From contig NZ_JACNMP010000005.1 in NCBI RefSeq assembly GCF_017592335.1, positions 62,001 to 126,000 of the forward strand: a stretch of 64,000 nucleotides of DNA, written 5' to 3'. Under the pieces are notes generated by a model. That model was given only the letters and a program-made list of their open reading frames with translations. It did not search any database and had not been told where the DNA came from. Every line of letters starts with the position of its first letter. Position 1 is the first letter of the stretch. Shown piece after piece: positions 1 through 7,425 of the stretch. Source of the stretch: Pseudaestuariivita rosea. GTDB taxonomy: Bacteria > Pseudomonadota > Alphaproteobacteria > Rhodobacterales > Rhodobacteraceae. The position numbers and the translations under genes are program-made.

Positions 1-1
1 T

Positions 2-868
2 GCGCCTGGTCTGCCCGCCGATGATCTCGAAAGCCTGCTGATCGCCAACCCGGGCGCCGAACATGGTATCGGCAATGCGCCAGATTGGCTGGAAGGCCAG
101 GCCAAACGGGCTATCGCGCGCGGTGGCTCGGCTCTCTCGAGCTTCCGTTTGTACAACAGAAACGAACGTGTGTCCGGCGAAACGCGGGATCTTTTGATCA
201 CCGTCGACGAGTGGCTCAGCTGCGAAACCGACACACTGCCACCCCGTGAGGGCGGTGTGGTCATCGGCATCGATCTGGGCGGCTCGGCCTCGATGTCAGC
301 GGCAGCGTTTTACTGGCCCGAAACGGGCCGTCTTGAAGCATTGGCGACGTTTCCATCAAACCCCAGTCTTCTGGATCGTGGCCAGCGGGACGGTGTCGCA
401 GGCCGCTACGTCGAAATGCGCGACCGGCGGGAATTGACCACACTCGGCGACCGGACCGTACCAATCGCACCATGGCTTATCGAGGTGATGCGCCATGTCG
501 AAGGTGAACAGATCCTTTGTCTTATTGCAGATCGTTACAAAGAGGCCGAATTGGCCGAGGCCTATGCCAAGACAGGTATCAAATCGCCGCTTTTGTGGCG
601 TGCTACAGTTTGGAAACAAAGCAATGAGGATTGTGAGCGTTTCCGCCGTGCTGTGTTCGATGGAAAAATCAAATCAAAGCCATCCTTGTTGCTGAGGTCG
701 GCCTTTGCCGATGCTGTCTGCAAGCGCGATGATTCCAACAATCTCAAATTGGCCAAAGCGCGCAGCAAGGGCAGAATCGATGCAGTCCAAGCGGCCGTTA
801 TCGCTGTCGCCCAGGGCGCGCGGATCGTGGCGCAATCAAAATCCAAAGCAAAGGTGTATTTCGCATGA
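2..868 (+). CDS. Phage terminase large subunit, C-terminal part (5' end outside window)
   Basis: The frame is open from the first bases of the window to a TGA at 866-868, giving 288 visible residues without the true start. A TTG at 149 could be mistaken for a start, but the sequence upstream stays open and reads as typical terminase. The visible part is the hinge after the ATPase domain (SSFRLYNRNERVSGE) followed by the RNase H-like nuclease domain: VIGIDLGGS carries the first metal-binding Asp and GRIDAVQAAVIA near the end carries the last. Large terminases dock on the portal, pump DNA into the prohead using ATP and cut the concatemer. The stop overlaps the next start as ATGA, so it is cotranscribed with the head genes. 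The Walker motifs lie upstream of the window and cannot be checked. Confidence 0.9.
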   Translation, partial: APGLPADDLESLLIANPGAEHGIGNAPDWLEGQAKRAIARGGSALSSFRLYNRNERVSGETRDLLITVDEWLSCETDTLPPREGGVVIGIDLGGSASMSAAAFYWPETGRLEALATFPSNPSLLDRGQRDGVAGRYVEMRDRRELTTLGDRTVPIAPWLIEVMRHVEGEQILCLIADRYKEAELAEAYAKTGIKSPLLWRATVWKQSNEDCERFRRAVFDGKIKSKPSLLLRSAFADAVCKRDDSNNLKLAKARSKGRIDAVQAAVIAVAQGARIVAQSKSKAKVYFA

Positions 869-1212
869 TCAGCGCAGGGCAGCTCAATCGTCGTATTCAG
901 GTTCAAAGGGCAACCAGAATTCCTAATGGTGCGGGCGGTTTCACTCTCGAATGGAGCGATTACGGCGCGCCCATCTTTGCGATGCGGCGGGATGTGTCAG
1001 ATCGAGAGCTGTTTGAAGGCGGGCGTTTGGGAAGTGTTCTTATGACGCGCTTCACTGTTAGATCGACCGCTTTTACGAAGACAATCCGGCGCACGGATCG
1101 CATTGTTCACGAAGGGATGTTTTTCGGGATCGAGGGCATCAAGGAAGTGCCCCCTGGCAAAGCGTTTTTTGAAATCACCGCGCAGACCGGGCTTGCGGGG
1201 TTCAGCGAATGA
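865..1212 (+). CDS. Phage head-tail adaptor (head closure) protein
   Basis: This 115-residue protein has the look of the SPP1 gp16 / HK97 head-tail joining family: an N-terminal stretch (LNRRIQVQR) followed by short beta-strand blocks including GGFTLEWSDYG, and a conserved C-terminal half ending in GKAFFEITAQTG. Such proteins sit below the portal and close the filled head so that a tail can attach. It overlaps the terminase by four bases and the HNH gene by four bases, so translation is probably coupled. Its presence matters for the satellite idea: the element carries the tail docking surface but no visible tail genes. The family call rests on overall pattern; there is no catalytic motif to confirm it. 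Confidence 0.75.
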   Translation: MISAGQLNRRIQVQRATRIPNGAGGFTLEWSDYGAPIFAMRRDVSDRELFEGGRLGSVLMTRFTVRSTAFTKTIRRTDRIVHEGMFFGIEGIKEVPPGKAFFEITAQTGLAGFSE

Positions 1213-1541
1213 GTATCCGGCAGACCCATCACCGCCATTCGAAAAAGGTCACGCGGGGCGCCCGTTGGACGGTCCTGCGCGCTGCCATTCTGGAGCGGGA
1301 TGGCTACCGTTGTAGGGAATGCGGCGCACGCGGGCGGTTGGAAGTGGATCACATCAAGCCAGTTCGGACGCACCCACAGCTGTCTTACGACCCCGATAAC
1401 CTACAGTCGCTTTGCCCGTCTTGTCACACCAAGAAAACCAGACTTGAATGCGGGCATCCCCCGCTTTCGCCACAGCGCCAGGCCTGGCGCGATCTGCTGC
1501 AAAAACCGCAGCCCAAACCCGTCGAGCAGAAAGGGAAATAA
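1209..1541 (+). CDS. HNH endonuclease, phage packaging-associated
   Basis: A 110-residue basic protein with a complete HNH motif: CRECGARG supplies the first zinc-binding cysteine pair, LEVDHIKPV carries the catalytic His, NLQSLCPSCHTKK supplies the Asn, the second Cys pair and the last His. In HK97-like phages a small HNH protein next to the terminase stimulates cos cleavage by the large terminase. Here it lies between the adaptor and the major capsid gene instead of upstream of the small terminase. It starts inside the adaptor stop (ATGA) and ends one base before the capsid start codon. It is more likely a packaging factor than a homing nuclease, because it is locked into the operon by overlaps. 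Confidence 0.88.
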   Translation: MSIRQTHHRHSKKVTRGARWTVLRAAILERDGYRCRECGARGRLEVDHIKPVRTHPQLSYDPDNLQSLCPSCHTKKTRLECGHPPLSPQRQAWRDLLQKPQPKPVEQKGK

Positions 1542-1542
1542 T

Positions 1543-2805
1543 ATGCTTGAATCTGTCGTTATCACCCGTCGTCAGTCGGAAATTCGCCAGCAGCTGTCAG
1601 AACTGGCCGCCAAGCCGGAACCGACTGAGGATGAACTGCGCTCCATGGATGACATGGACCGCGAATATCGCACCAACGAAACCCGCTATCGCGCGGCCTT
1701 GATTGCCGAGGATGAAGAGCGCCAAGAGGCTGGGGCAGAACTCGAAACCCGCTCGGCGCAGGAATGGTCGGACATGCTGGCCGGTTTCGAAATGCGCCAG
1801 GTGGCCCTGGCCCTGGATGAGGGGCGGCAGCTGGACGGTCAGACGGCCGAGATCGTCACCGAGTTGCGCAGCGCCGGTGGATTCCGGGGTATCCCGGTGC
1901 CTTGGGAGGCGCTGGAATTGCGGGCGGGGGAAACCACGGCGCCAGGCACACCGAACCCGATCCAGACCCGGCCGATCATCGACCGCTTGTTCCCGCAGTC
2001 CGTCGCATCCCGCATGGGCGGGCAAATGATCAACGTGCCCCAGGGCGAGGTCGAATACCCGGTTGTGACAAGCGCTGTCAGTGCCTCATGGCAGGGGTCT
2101 GAGACGGGTAACACAGCATCGCCGCAGCGGTACCAGACGGCCGACCGACCGCTGAAACCCGACAACACGCTCGGCATTCAAATGAAGCTGACCCGGAAGT
2201 CTATGAAACAGTCGGGCGCAGCTCTGGAACAGGCCGTGCGTCGGGATATGAATGGCGCGATTGCGGCTGAAATGGACCGCGTCACCTTCCAGGGCGCAGG
2301 CACAGGCGGCGAACCCAACGGGGTCGTAGCCGGGGCTGGCAGCTATGGCATCACGGAGACTGCAGTTGCGGCCGCAGCGAGCTGGTCGGCCTTCCGTGGA
2401 TCTGTGACCCGGTTCATGCTGGCCAATGCGGCCGGGGCGCCCTCGGCCGTCCGTCTGCTGATCCGGCCTGAGGTCTGGGACACAATGGACGACGCCTACA
2501 TCGACACCGGCACGGGCGTCACGGAATGGGACCGCCTGGTCAAGAACATCCCGGCCAGCAACATCGCCATGTCCCCCAACTCCCTGGCTGCGCCCACCGG
2601 CACACCAGAGGCCAGCTCGGCATTGCTGACCACCAACGTGGGCGGCGTCGCGCCCTTTTTTGTTGCCACCTGGGGCGCAGTGGACGTGATCCGCGATCCC
2701 TACAGCGATGCGCAGCAAGGGGCGCTGCGGCTGACGGCCCTGGCCACGATGGACATCACAATTGCACGCCCCGTGCAGCTCGAAGTCCTGACGGGCATCC
2801 AGTGA
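1543..2805 (+). CDS. Phage major capsid protein, HK97 family
   Basis: The 420-residue product starts with a charged, helical delta-like region (residues 1 to about 110, rich in E, R and Q), followed by the HK97 fold. Landmarks are IQTRPIIDRLFPQSVASRMG, the E-loop region with WQGSETG, RDMNGAIAAEMDRVTFQGAG with GGEPNGV, and the C-terminal A-domain RPVQLEVLTG. The delta region acts as scaffold and is normally removed by the prohead protease encoded next. The frame is open upstream to 1300, but the ATG at 1543 follows AAAGGGAAATA and gives the normal family length. The stop overlaps the protease start (TGATG), so expression of capsid and protease is coupled. There is no sign of decay. Confidence 0.93.
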   Translation: MLESVVITRRQSEIRQQLSELAAKPEPTEDELRSMDDMDREYRTNETRYRAALIAEDEERQEAGAELETRSAQEWSDMLAGFEMRQVALALDEGRQLDGQTAEIVTELRSAGGFRGIPVPWEALELRAGETTAPGTPNPIQTRPIIDRLFPQSVASRMGGQMINVPQGEVEYPVVTSAVSASWQGSETGNTASPQRYQTADRPLKPDNTLGIQMKLTRKSMKQSGAALEQAVRRDMNGAIAAEMDRVTFQGAGTGGEPNGVVAGAGSYGITETAVAAAASWSAFRGSVTRFMLANAAGAPSAVRLLIRPEVWDTMDDAYIDTGTGVTEWDRLVKNIPASNIAMSPNSLAAPTGTPEASSALLTTNVGGVAPFFVATWGAVDVIRDPYSDAQQGALRLTALATMDITIARPVQLEVLTGIQ

Positions 2806-3356
2806 TGCTGTTCGGCGGCGCGCTCGGCGGGCTTGAGGTTCGCCAGGACGGTGAAGCGGTGCGTGTGGCGGGCCGCTTCCCTTATGATACCCGGACAGAG
2901 CTGGCGCCCGGGTATTTCGAAACGATCGCGCGGGGGGCTTTTGCGTCCCGCGTGAACTCAGACGAGGATCTGCACTTTCTCAGCGGGCACGATTTCGAAA
3001 AGCCCTTGGCCAGCCGCAAGGCAGGCACATTCGATGTGCGTGAGGATGACGACGCCCTGACGTTTGAGGCCACAGTGGCCAGCGCGACGACCTGGGCGCG
3101 TGATTTTCTGGCGGCACACCAGGCGGGATTGATCCGGGGTCTATCGCCGGGGTTTCGGGTGCCGAAAGGCGGTGAGCGTGTGACGCGCGACGGCGAGATC
3201 ATGCACCGCATGGTGACTGCAGCGGACTTGATTGAAGTCTCGGCCGTCACTCGGCCTGCCTACTCAGCGGCCCAGATCGAGGCGCGCAATTGGACGCCCG
3301 AACGGGTCGCAACGCTGCGCCAGGTCTCGCGTCCTGCTGCGTGGAAATGGAGGTGA
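2805..3356 (+). CDS. HK97-family prohead (capsid maturation) protease
   Basis: A 183-residue protein with the signatures of the herpesvirus/HK97-type serine protease fold. The HFLSGHDFEKPLASR block provides the catalytic His near residue 63, and the GLIRGLSPGFRV block provides the nucleophilic Ser near residue 111. The C-terminal TAADLIEVSAVTRPAY block is also typical. It would trim the N-terminal delta region of the capsid protein and then itself. The frame runs open upstream inside the capsid gene, but the ATG at 2805 overlaps the capsid stop and gives the usual length. In canonical siphophages the order is portal-protease-capsid; here it is capsid-protease-portal on the same strand. Confidence 0.9.
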   Translation: MLFGGALGGLEVRQDGEAVRVAGRFPYDTRTELAPGYFETIARGAFASRVNSDEDLHFLSGHDFEKPLASRKAGTFDVREDDDALTFEATVASATTWARDFLAAHQAGLIRGLSPGFRVPKGGERVTRDGEIMHRMVTAADLIEVSAVTRPAYSAAQIEARNWTPERVATLRQVSRPAAWKWR

Positions 3357-3358
3357 GC

Positions 3359-4432
3359 ATGTTTGCTTGGATCAGAAACAAACTGCGCCCGGTTGAAACC
3401 CGGTCCAGCGGGAGCGGCTACACCGCCCAGGTGATGGCAGCCCGCGATAGCTACCTCAGCGGCCGTCGCGGCGTGGCCGAGCTAACCGCGACGGTGCAAA
3501 GCTGCGTCAGCCTCTGGGAAGGCGCTTTCGCTATGGCCGACGTGACCGGCACGGATCTGTTAACACGCCAGGCCATGGCCACCTTGGCGAGATCCATAGC
3601 CCTTCGCGGCGAAGGCATCTACCTGATCCGAGATCAGGGCCTGGTGCCTGCCGTCGATTGGGATGTCACCACCCGCTTTGGCCTGCCCCGCGCCTATCGC
3701 CTATCTCTGCCCGAAGCCGGGGGCGGACGCACTGTCACGGCCCTTGCAGCTGAGGTTCTGCACCTGCGCATCGGATCAGATCACGTGACCCCATGGATCG
3801 GCACCGCGCCGTTGCGGCGGTCAAGTCTGACGGGGGCGATGCTCCATGCGGTTGAAGCCGCTCTAAGTGAAGTTTACGAAACAGCCCCTTTAGGTAGCCA
3901 GATCATCCCCTTGCCCGATGCTGGCGCCGATGAAATGGCCAATCTGCGCCATGAGTTGAAAGGACGCCGTGGGGCCTCGCTGGTGATCGAGGGGATTGCC
4001 CAGGCCACAGCGGCGGGCATGAACCCGCAGATCGGACAGAAGCCCGACCAGCTGTCGCCCGACTTGTCCAAGTCCATGACGGCCGAGACGCTGGCCGCGG
4101 CCAGGGAAGGCATTCTGTCGGCCTATGGCGTTCTGCCGGCACTGTTCAACCGCGCCGCCACCGGCCCCGTTGTCCGTGAGGCGCAGCGCCAGCTGGCCAC
4201 CTGGACGCTGCAACCCATCGCCGCCCTGCTAGCCGAGGAAGCCTCGGTGAAACTCGGTGGCATGGTCGAGATCGACACACTGACGCCCCTACAAGCCTTC
4301 GATGCAGGCGGTCGTGCACGGGCGCTGACGGGCATCGTCAAGGCGATGACCGACGCCCAGGCCGCAGGCTTGGCCCCAGGCGATCTGGCAGGCGCTCTGC
4401 GCTTGGTTGGTTGGCAGGAAGGAACAGAATAG
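3359..4432 (+). CDS. Phage portal protein, HK97 family
   Basis: A 357-residue protein with portal landmarks: an N-terminal part with TVQSCVSLWEGAFAMADV, a middle part with LHLRIGSDHVTPWIGTAPL, and a stem/wing region where EGILSAYGVLPALFNR and REAQRQLATWTLQPIAALLAEE match the conserved 'YGVPP...RE..R.....TL.P' pattern of HK97 portals. The portal forms the dodecameric vertex through which DNA enters and the tail attaches. Start 3359 follows GGAGGTGAGC, a good ribosome-binding site, three bases after the protease stop. It is slightly shorter than many relatives (about 400 residues) but uninterrupted. It is the last gene of the structural operon; a terminator follows 110 bases downstream. Confidence 0.88.
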   Translation: MFAWIRNKLRPVETRSSGSGYTAQVMAARDSYLSGRRGVAELTATVQSCVSLWEGAFAMADVTGTDLLTRQAMATLARSIALRGEGIYLIRDQGLVPAVDWDVTTRFGLPRAYRLSLPEAGGGRTVTALAAEVLHLRIGSDHVTPWIGTAPLRRSSLTGAMLHAVEAALSEVYETAPLGSQIIPLPDAGADEMANLRHELKGRRGASLVIEGIAQATAAGMNPQIGQKPDQLSPDLSKSMTAETLAAAREGILSAYGVLPALFNRAATGPVVREAQRQLATWTLQPIAALLAEEASVKLGGMVEIDTLTPLQAFDAGGRARALTGIVKAMTDAQAAGLAPGDLAGALRLVGWQEGTE

Positions 4433-4544
4433 GACTGGTCACCTTGGGTTTTGGCAATTTCCCCAGAACGACCCGGTATCGACGGCGAGTCACGTCAGAA
4501 CCCCGTCAGAGTGCTGCCGCTGGCATCCAGGCGGCGTGGCACTC

Positions 4545-4576
4545 AGGGGCCAGGTAGTGACAGCCTGGCCCTTTTT
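4545..4576 (+). terminator. Rho-independent terminator after the head-gene operon
   Basis: GGGCCAGG and CCTGGCCC form a perfect 8-bp stem with a 9-base loop (4547-4571), directly followed by TTTTT. It ends the terminase-to-portal operon and supports the view that no tail genes were cotranscribed downstream. Confidence 0.85.
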
Positions 4577-4888
4577 CATGCGCAGCGCACCCCGAAGGGC
4601 GCTCTTGCTTCGCATAGCGATTTAGGGCAAAGATATCTGTGGGCGTCAGAACCCGGACCACGATAGACCGACAACCCTTGGCGAGGTTCCATCCGTTGGC
4701 GCGGATGGCGGTCAAAGCTGCGAACGCTTGGCGGCGTATCGCACTCTGATAGATATATGTCGGGGTGACGACGCTATACAAGACCTTCGTGGAAAATCGT
4801 CGTGCCTGTCTCGTGGCAGGTTCTGAACACCCCGGCGCCAGTCCGCCACTGGCACGGCTGTCAGAAGCCAAAACCGCGAGGAACTACC
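4577..4888 (+). other. Gene-free stretch between head operon and control region
   Basis: No convincing coding frame is seen here. It contains a perfect 7-bp hairpin with a 6-base loop (CCATCCG...CGGATGG, 4689-4708) with no T-run after it, and the ribosome-binding site GAGGA (4879-4883) of the next gene. Promoters for the next gene are expected here but cannot be placed with confidence. It could hold a small RNA or a packaging site; that is untested. Confidence 0.4.
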
Positions 4889-5326
4889 ATGACAAATCCA
4901 AACGAGAGTGACGCTGAAGCGCGCACGGCAATCCGCGCCATCGAAGAATGGGAAAATACCGCTGCCAAAGGCCTGGCGCGATGTGCACCGAAGATTTTCG
5001 ACGAGCAAATCAACTATATTCAAGGCCTTAGAGAGCGTCAGAAAGACTATCTGGCCTCTTTGCCCAAGGATCCCGAACAGGCTATTTCGGAAGCGTCCAA
5101 AGTGCTCGAGGAGATTTTTGACGACCACCCTAATAGCATTCGTGAAACTCTGATGCTGGCCCAGGTGCTCGAAGAACTCTTCGCAAACAGATGTCACCCT
5201 GATAATCTTTTCGAACGCGATCCGGCCGCCGTCGTCATCGAGCAGTTGGTGGAGGTGCTCAAAACCTATGTCGCAGCGATAGGCCGTATTAATGATCTAC
5301 TCAGAAATTCACGGCGAAAGGGTTAA
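4889..5326 (+). CDS. Hypothetical element-encoded protein
   Basis: A 145-residue acidic, mostly helical protein of unknown function. The frame is open from 4802, but ATG 4889 is preceded by GAGGA at a good spacing and starts a clean helical protein. It has two long amphipathic helical stretches (about residues 15-65 and 70-125) and no membrane segment, zinc site or enzyme motif. Its position between the head operon and the regulators suggests an element-specific role such as immunity, helper-phage interference or accessory regulation, but nothing in the sequence demonstrates that. Its GC content looks somewhat lower than that of the head genes. The gene reads as intact. Confidence 0.65.
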   Translation: MTNPNESDAEARTAIRAIEEWENTAAKGLARCAPKIFDEQINYIQGLRERQKDYLASLPKDPEQAISEASKVLEEIFDDHPNSIRETLMLAQVLEELFANRCHPDNLFERDPAAVVIEQLVEVLKTYVAAIGRINDLLRNSRRKG

Positions 5327-5336
5327 AGTGTGTATA

Positions 5337-5390
5337 TTGACACGCTTTTAAAATATGCGTAATGCTACACAAAACAAGAAGGTGTAGCTT
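5337..5390 (+). promoter_or_regulatory. Promoter with inverted repeat overlapping the -10 and RBS of the MerR-like gene
   Basis: TTGACA at 5337-5342 and TAATGC at 5360-5365 are spaced by 17 bp and form a good sigma70-type promoter. A perfect 7-bp inverted repeat, GCTACAC (5364-5370) and GTGTAGC (5382-5388), overlaps the end of the -10 box and reaches to two bases before the ATG. The ribosome-binding site AAGAAGG lies in its loop and right arm. Inference: the repeat is an operator for the encoded DNA-binding protein, an RNA hairpin controlling translation, or both. Confidence 0.6.
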
Positions 5391-6032
5391 ATGAAACTGG
5401 AACTGGAAACCTACCTTCCAGCCGAGGCCGAGGAAATTACGGGCGTCAAGCAAACGACAGTTCGCAACTGGCGGCGCGCCGGTCATCTTCCTCGGCACCA
5501 GGGCCATGCGCGTTACAACTTGGCCGACATGCTGGTCATGTTCGTCATGGGAATGCTGGTTTCGCGCGGCATGACCCCGGAAGCCGCAAAGGAATTCTCG
5601 GGACAAACGGCTCGCGCTATTTTCCAAAGCGCGATCCACAGCAAACAGACCTTTTCCGACTCGGTGCGCGCCGAGGCCAAGGCCGAGATGGGCGAAATCC
5701 CTGACGACGAGGTGGCCGAGCTTAAAGCCCAGATTGGGGACGGGTTTCGCCTTGATATGATTGAATGGGCGCGCTGCCAGAAAATTATGATGAACGCAGC
5801 TGAACAGCTTGCTGGCATCTCGGGGGTGGAGCAGCCAGAATGGTTGATCGTTTGGGCCCATGGAGAAAGCCAGTTCTTGTATGATGGCGATCCTTTCGAA
5901 GATACCTTTTTGGCTAACACTTTCTTTAGTGATCACTCCGCAGGACCGATCACGCTCTTTCACCTCGACACTTTAGCGCAAATGGTGATCGAGCGCCTGC
6001 CGCGCCCGGCGATCCGCTTGGCTGATCAATAA
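5391..6032 (+). CDS. MerR/AlpA-like DNA-binding regulator of the element
   Basis: A 213-residue protein. Residues 5-45 form a MerR/excisionase-type winged helix: YLPAEAEEITGVKQTTVRNW is the helix-turn-helix and RRAGHLPRHQGHARYNLADM is the wing. The rest is helical without a recognised effector domain; it has no cysteine pattern for metal sensing. Small proteins of this type next to an integrase commonly act as excisionase or as AlpA-like activators in prophages and satellites. It has its own promoter with an inverted repeat over the start region, suggesting autoregulation. Its TAA overlaps the next start (TAATG). The activator or excisionase role is inferred from fold and location, not shown. 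Confidence 0.65.
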   Translation: MKLELETYLPAEAEEITGVKQTTVRNWRRAGHLPRHQGHARYNLADMLVMFVMGMLVSRGMTPEAAKEFSGQTARAIFQSAIHSKQTFSDSVRAEAKAEMGEIPDDEVAELKAQIGDGFRLDMIEWARCQKIMMNAAEQLAGISGVEQPEWLIVWAHGESQFLYDGDPFEDTFLANTFFSDHSAGPITLFHLDTLAQMVIERLPRPAIRLADQ

Positions 6033-6373
6033 TGTCCTTACTGCCCGACCACACGACGCCCACAGAAGTGGCCCAGCATTTTGGGGCTAATGAACGTTTT
6101 GTGGCGGACAAGGTGCGGGAGCTTGGTTGTTTTGCGAAAATCGGTGCGCGCGTGGTAATGTTTCGGCACCATGTTCAAACTTTTATAGAGGCAATGGAAT
6201 GTCACTCACCCTCAAAAAGCGCAACAAAATCTGGTACATCCGAGGCACTGCCGCCGGACGTGAATTCTACAAGTCTACTGGAGCGACTGAACGCAAAATC
6301 GCCGAAAGGATCAAAGTCGATTTCGAAAAGAAAGCCTGGGAACGTCGTCTCGATGGACCGGGGGCAAACCTGA
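6032..6373 (+). CDS. Small helix-turn-helix protein overlapping the integrase gene
   Basis: The product is 113 residues. Residues 8-55 look like a helix-turn-helix of the excisionase/AlpA size: TPTEVAQHFGANERFVADKV followed by LGCFAKIGARVVMFRHHVQTF. The last 55 or so residues are basic and Ser/Lys-rich (KSPKGSKSISKRKP) and lie entirely inside the start of the integrase gene in another frame. It begins inside the stop of the MerR-like gene (TAATG). The N-terminal domain looks real. The C-terminal part may be genuine dual coding or just run-on past the functional domain. A role as recombination directionality factor is plausible because it is coupled to the integrase. Confidence 0.55.
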   Translation: MSLLPDHTTPTEVAQHFGANERFVADKVRELGCFAKIGARVVMFRHHVQTFIEAMECHSPSKSATKSGTSEALPPDVNSTSLLERLNAKSPKGSKSISKRKPGNVVSMDRGQT

Positions 6374-7221
6374 CGATGGCGCAGGTATTCGCTTACTATC
6401 TTGAGGAGGGAAAGCCCGACCGGTTTATTGAGGAATTGGTAAAGCATTGGGGTGATGATTTGGTTGCCGACATCACGCCTGACAGCATCCGCAAGGCTGG
6501 TAAAAAGATTTACCCCCACGCGAATGAGCCGACATGGAACCGCCAGGTGATTGCCCCTACACAAGCTGCGATCAATCTTTCGGCTGGCATGGGATGGTGC
6601 AATCGCATTTCAGTCAAGAAGTATACCGAAAACCCTAAGAAAAAGACTCCTGCCGATTTGGAATGGGTGCTCGCTTTCTGTGATCAGGCCATCAAGGATG
6701 AGTTGCCGCACCTAGCTGCGCTTTGTTTGTTTATGTTTGGGACTGCAGCGCGCATTGGCGAGGCCTGTCGCCTGACATGGCACGACTTCGATCTGACGGC
6801 TGCCAAGGCAACGATCCAACTTTATAAGCCGACCCCGTGGATCCGCATTGCCCATCTACCGCCAGATGTGGTCGCAGCCTTGGCCAACATCCCGTCAAAT
6901 CGCAATCCCGGTGATCGGGTGTTCGGTTATGCCGGTCGTGGCAGTGTGCGCGATCCCTGGAACAACGTTTGCAAACGGGCCGGGATCGAGAGGTTAACAC
7001 CGCATTGCTGTCGCCACGGCTTTGCAACATCCATGCTGCATATGGGCATCGATCCGAAAACTGTAGCAGAGCGCGGCGGCTGGAAAGATGCGGCAACTGT
7101 GCTGCGCACATATGCCCATGCGCTCAAGGACGAGACCATCACAGACCAGCTTTTCCGTGCAAAATCCGTGCAGCCGGAAATCGAAGAAGACTTAACTAAC
7201 GGAAATAAAAGGAGAAAATAG
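6199..7221 (+). CDS. Tyrosine-type site-specific integrase
   Basis: A 340-residue phage integrase. Residues 1-60 (KKRNKIWYIRGTAAGREFYK) form the N-terminal arm-type binding region, followed by a SAM-like core-binding domain and the catalytic domain. Catalytic residues visible are Arg in GTAARIGEACRLTW, the HxxR pair in TPHCCRHGFATSM, Trp in place of the third His in ERGGWKD, and the nucleophile Tyr in VLRTYAHAL. The frame is open from 6127, but ATG 6199 begins the family-typical N-terminus. The gene overlaps the preceding HTH gene by 175 bases in a different frame. It would integrate and excise the element; its 3' end lies about 200 bp from serB, suggesting the attachment site is there. Confidence 0.9.
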   Translation: MSLTLKKRNKIWYIRGTAAGREFYKSTGATERKIAERIKVDFEKKAWERRLDGPGANLTMAQVFAYYLEEGKPDRFIEELVKHWGDDLVADITPDSIRKAGKKIYPHANEPTWNRQVIAPTQAAINLSAGMGWCNRISVKKYTENPKKKTPADLEWVLAFCDQAIKDELPHLAALCLFMFGTAARIGEACRLTWHDFDLTAAKATIQLYKPTPWIRIAHLPPDVVAALANIPSNRNPGDRVFGYAGRGSVRDPWNNVCKRAGIERLTPHCCRHGFATSMLHMGIDPKTVAERGGWKDAATVLRTYAHALKDETITDQLFRAKSVQPEIEEDLTNGNKRRK

Positions 7222-7425
7222 ACATGAACGCCTACCTTCGTTGGGAAGGGTGTCCCACGGATGCGTCTATGGGCTGGGGTGAGTCGAGGCAAGTGCAAAA
7301 TAGTTGCAAATTGCAGGGTTTTCGGTGGTTTTGGGCGTCTGCTGTTTACGATCGGAAACCTTGGTGCTGGCACTTTGGCGAACATCATGGTTTATGCGAC
7401 GCGATCAGACGAATGGATGACCTTG
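7222..7425 (+). other. Junction between element and chromosome
   Basis: A 204-bp stretch between integrase and serB. It presumably holds the right attachment site and the serB promoter. No tRNA 3' end or other recognisable target is seen. A short frame starting at 7224 behind AAAAGGAG can be read, but it runs into serB in the wrong frame and looks fortuitous. Confidence 0.4.

Larger units (their letters stand above)
1..7425 (+). mobile_element. Right part of an integrated phage-related element, capsid-forming satellite-like
   Basis: Seen: a terminase-adaptor-HNH-capsid-protease-portal operon, then a terminator, an unknown gene, two small DNA-binding proteins and a tyrosine integrase, all on the + strand, ending against the housekeeping gene serB. 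There is no tail, lysis, holin or replication gene between the portal gene and the integrase. Known: HK97-type heads plus terminase without tail genes, next to an integrase and an AlpA/MerR-like regulator, is the gene set described for capsid-forming PICIs, satellites that borrow tails from a helper phage. Inference: this is such an element or a decayed prophage. The left end is outside the window, so tail or replication genes could still exist there. The right boundary is placed loosely between 7222 and 7425; no attachment repeat can be identified without the left end. Confidence 0.72.

Noticed and set aside
865-4432. Interpretation as a Rhodobacterales gene transfer agent cluster
   Set aside because: GTA clusters run terminase-portal-protease-capsid-adaptors-tail and have neither an HNH gene in the module nor an integrase; the order here differs.
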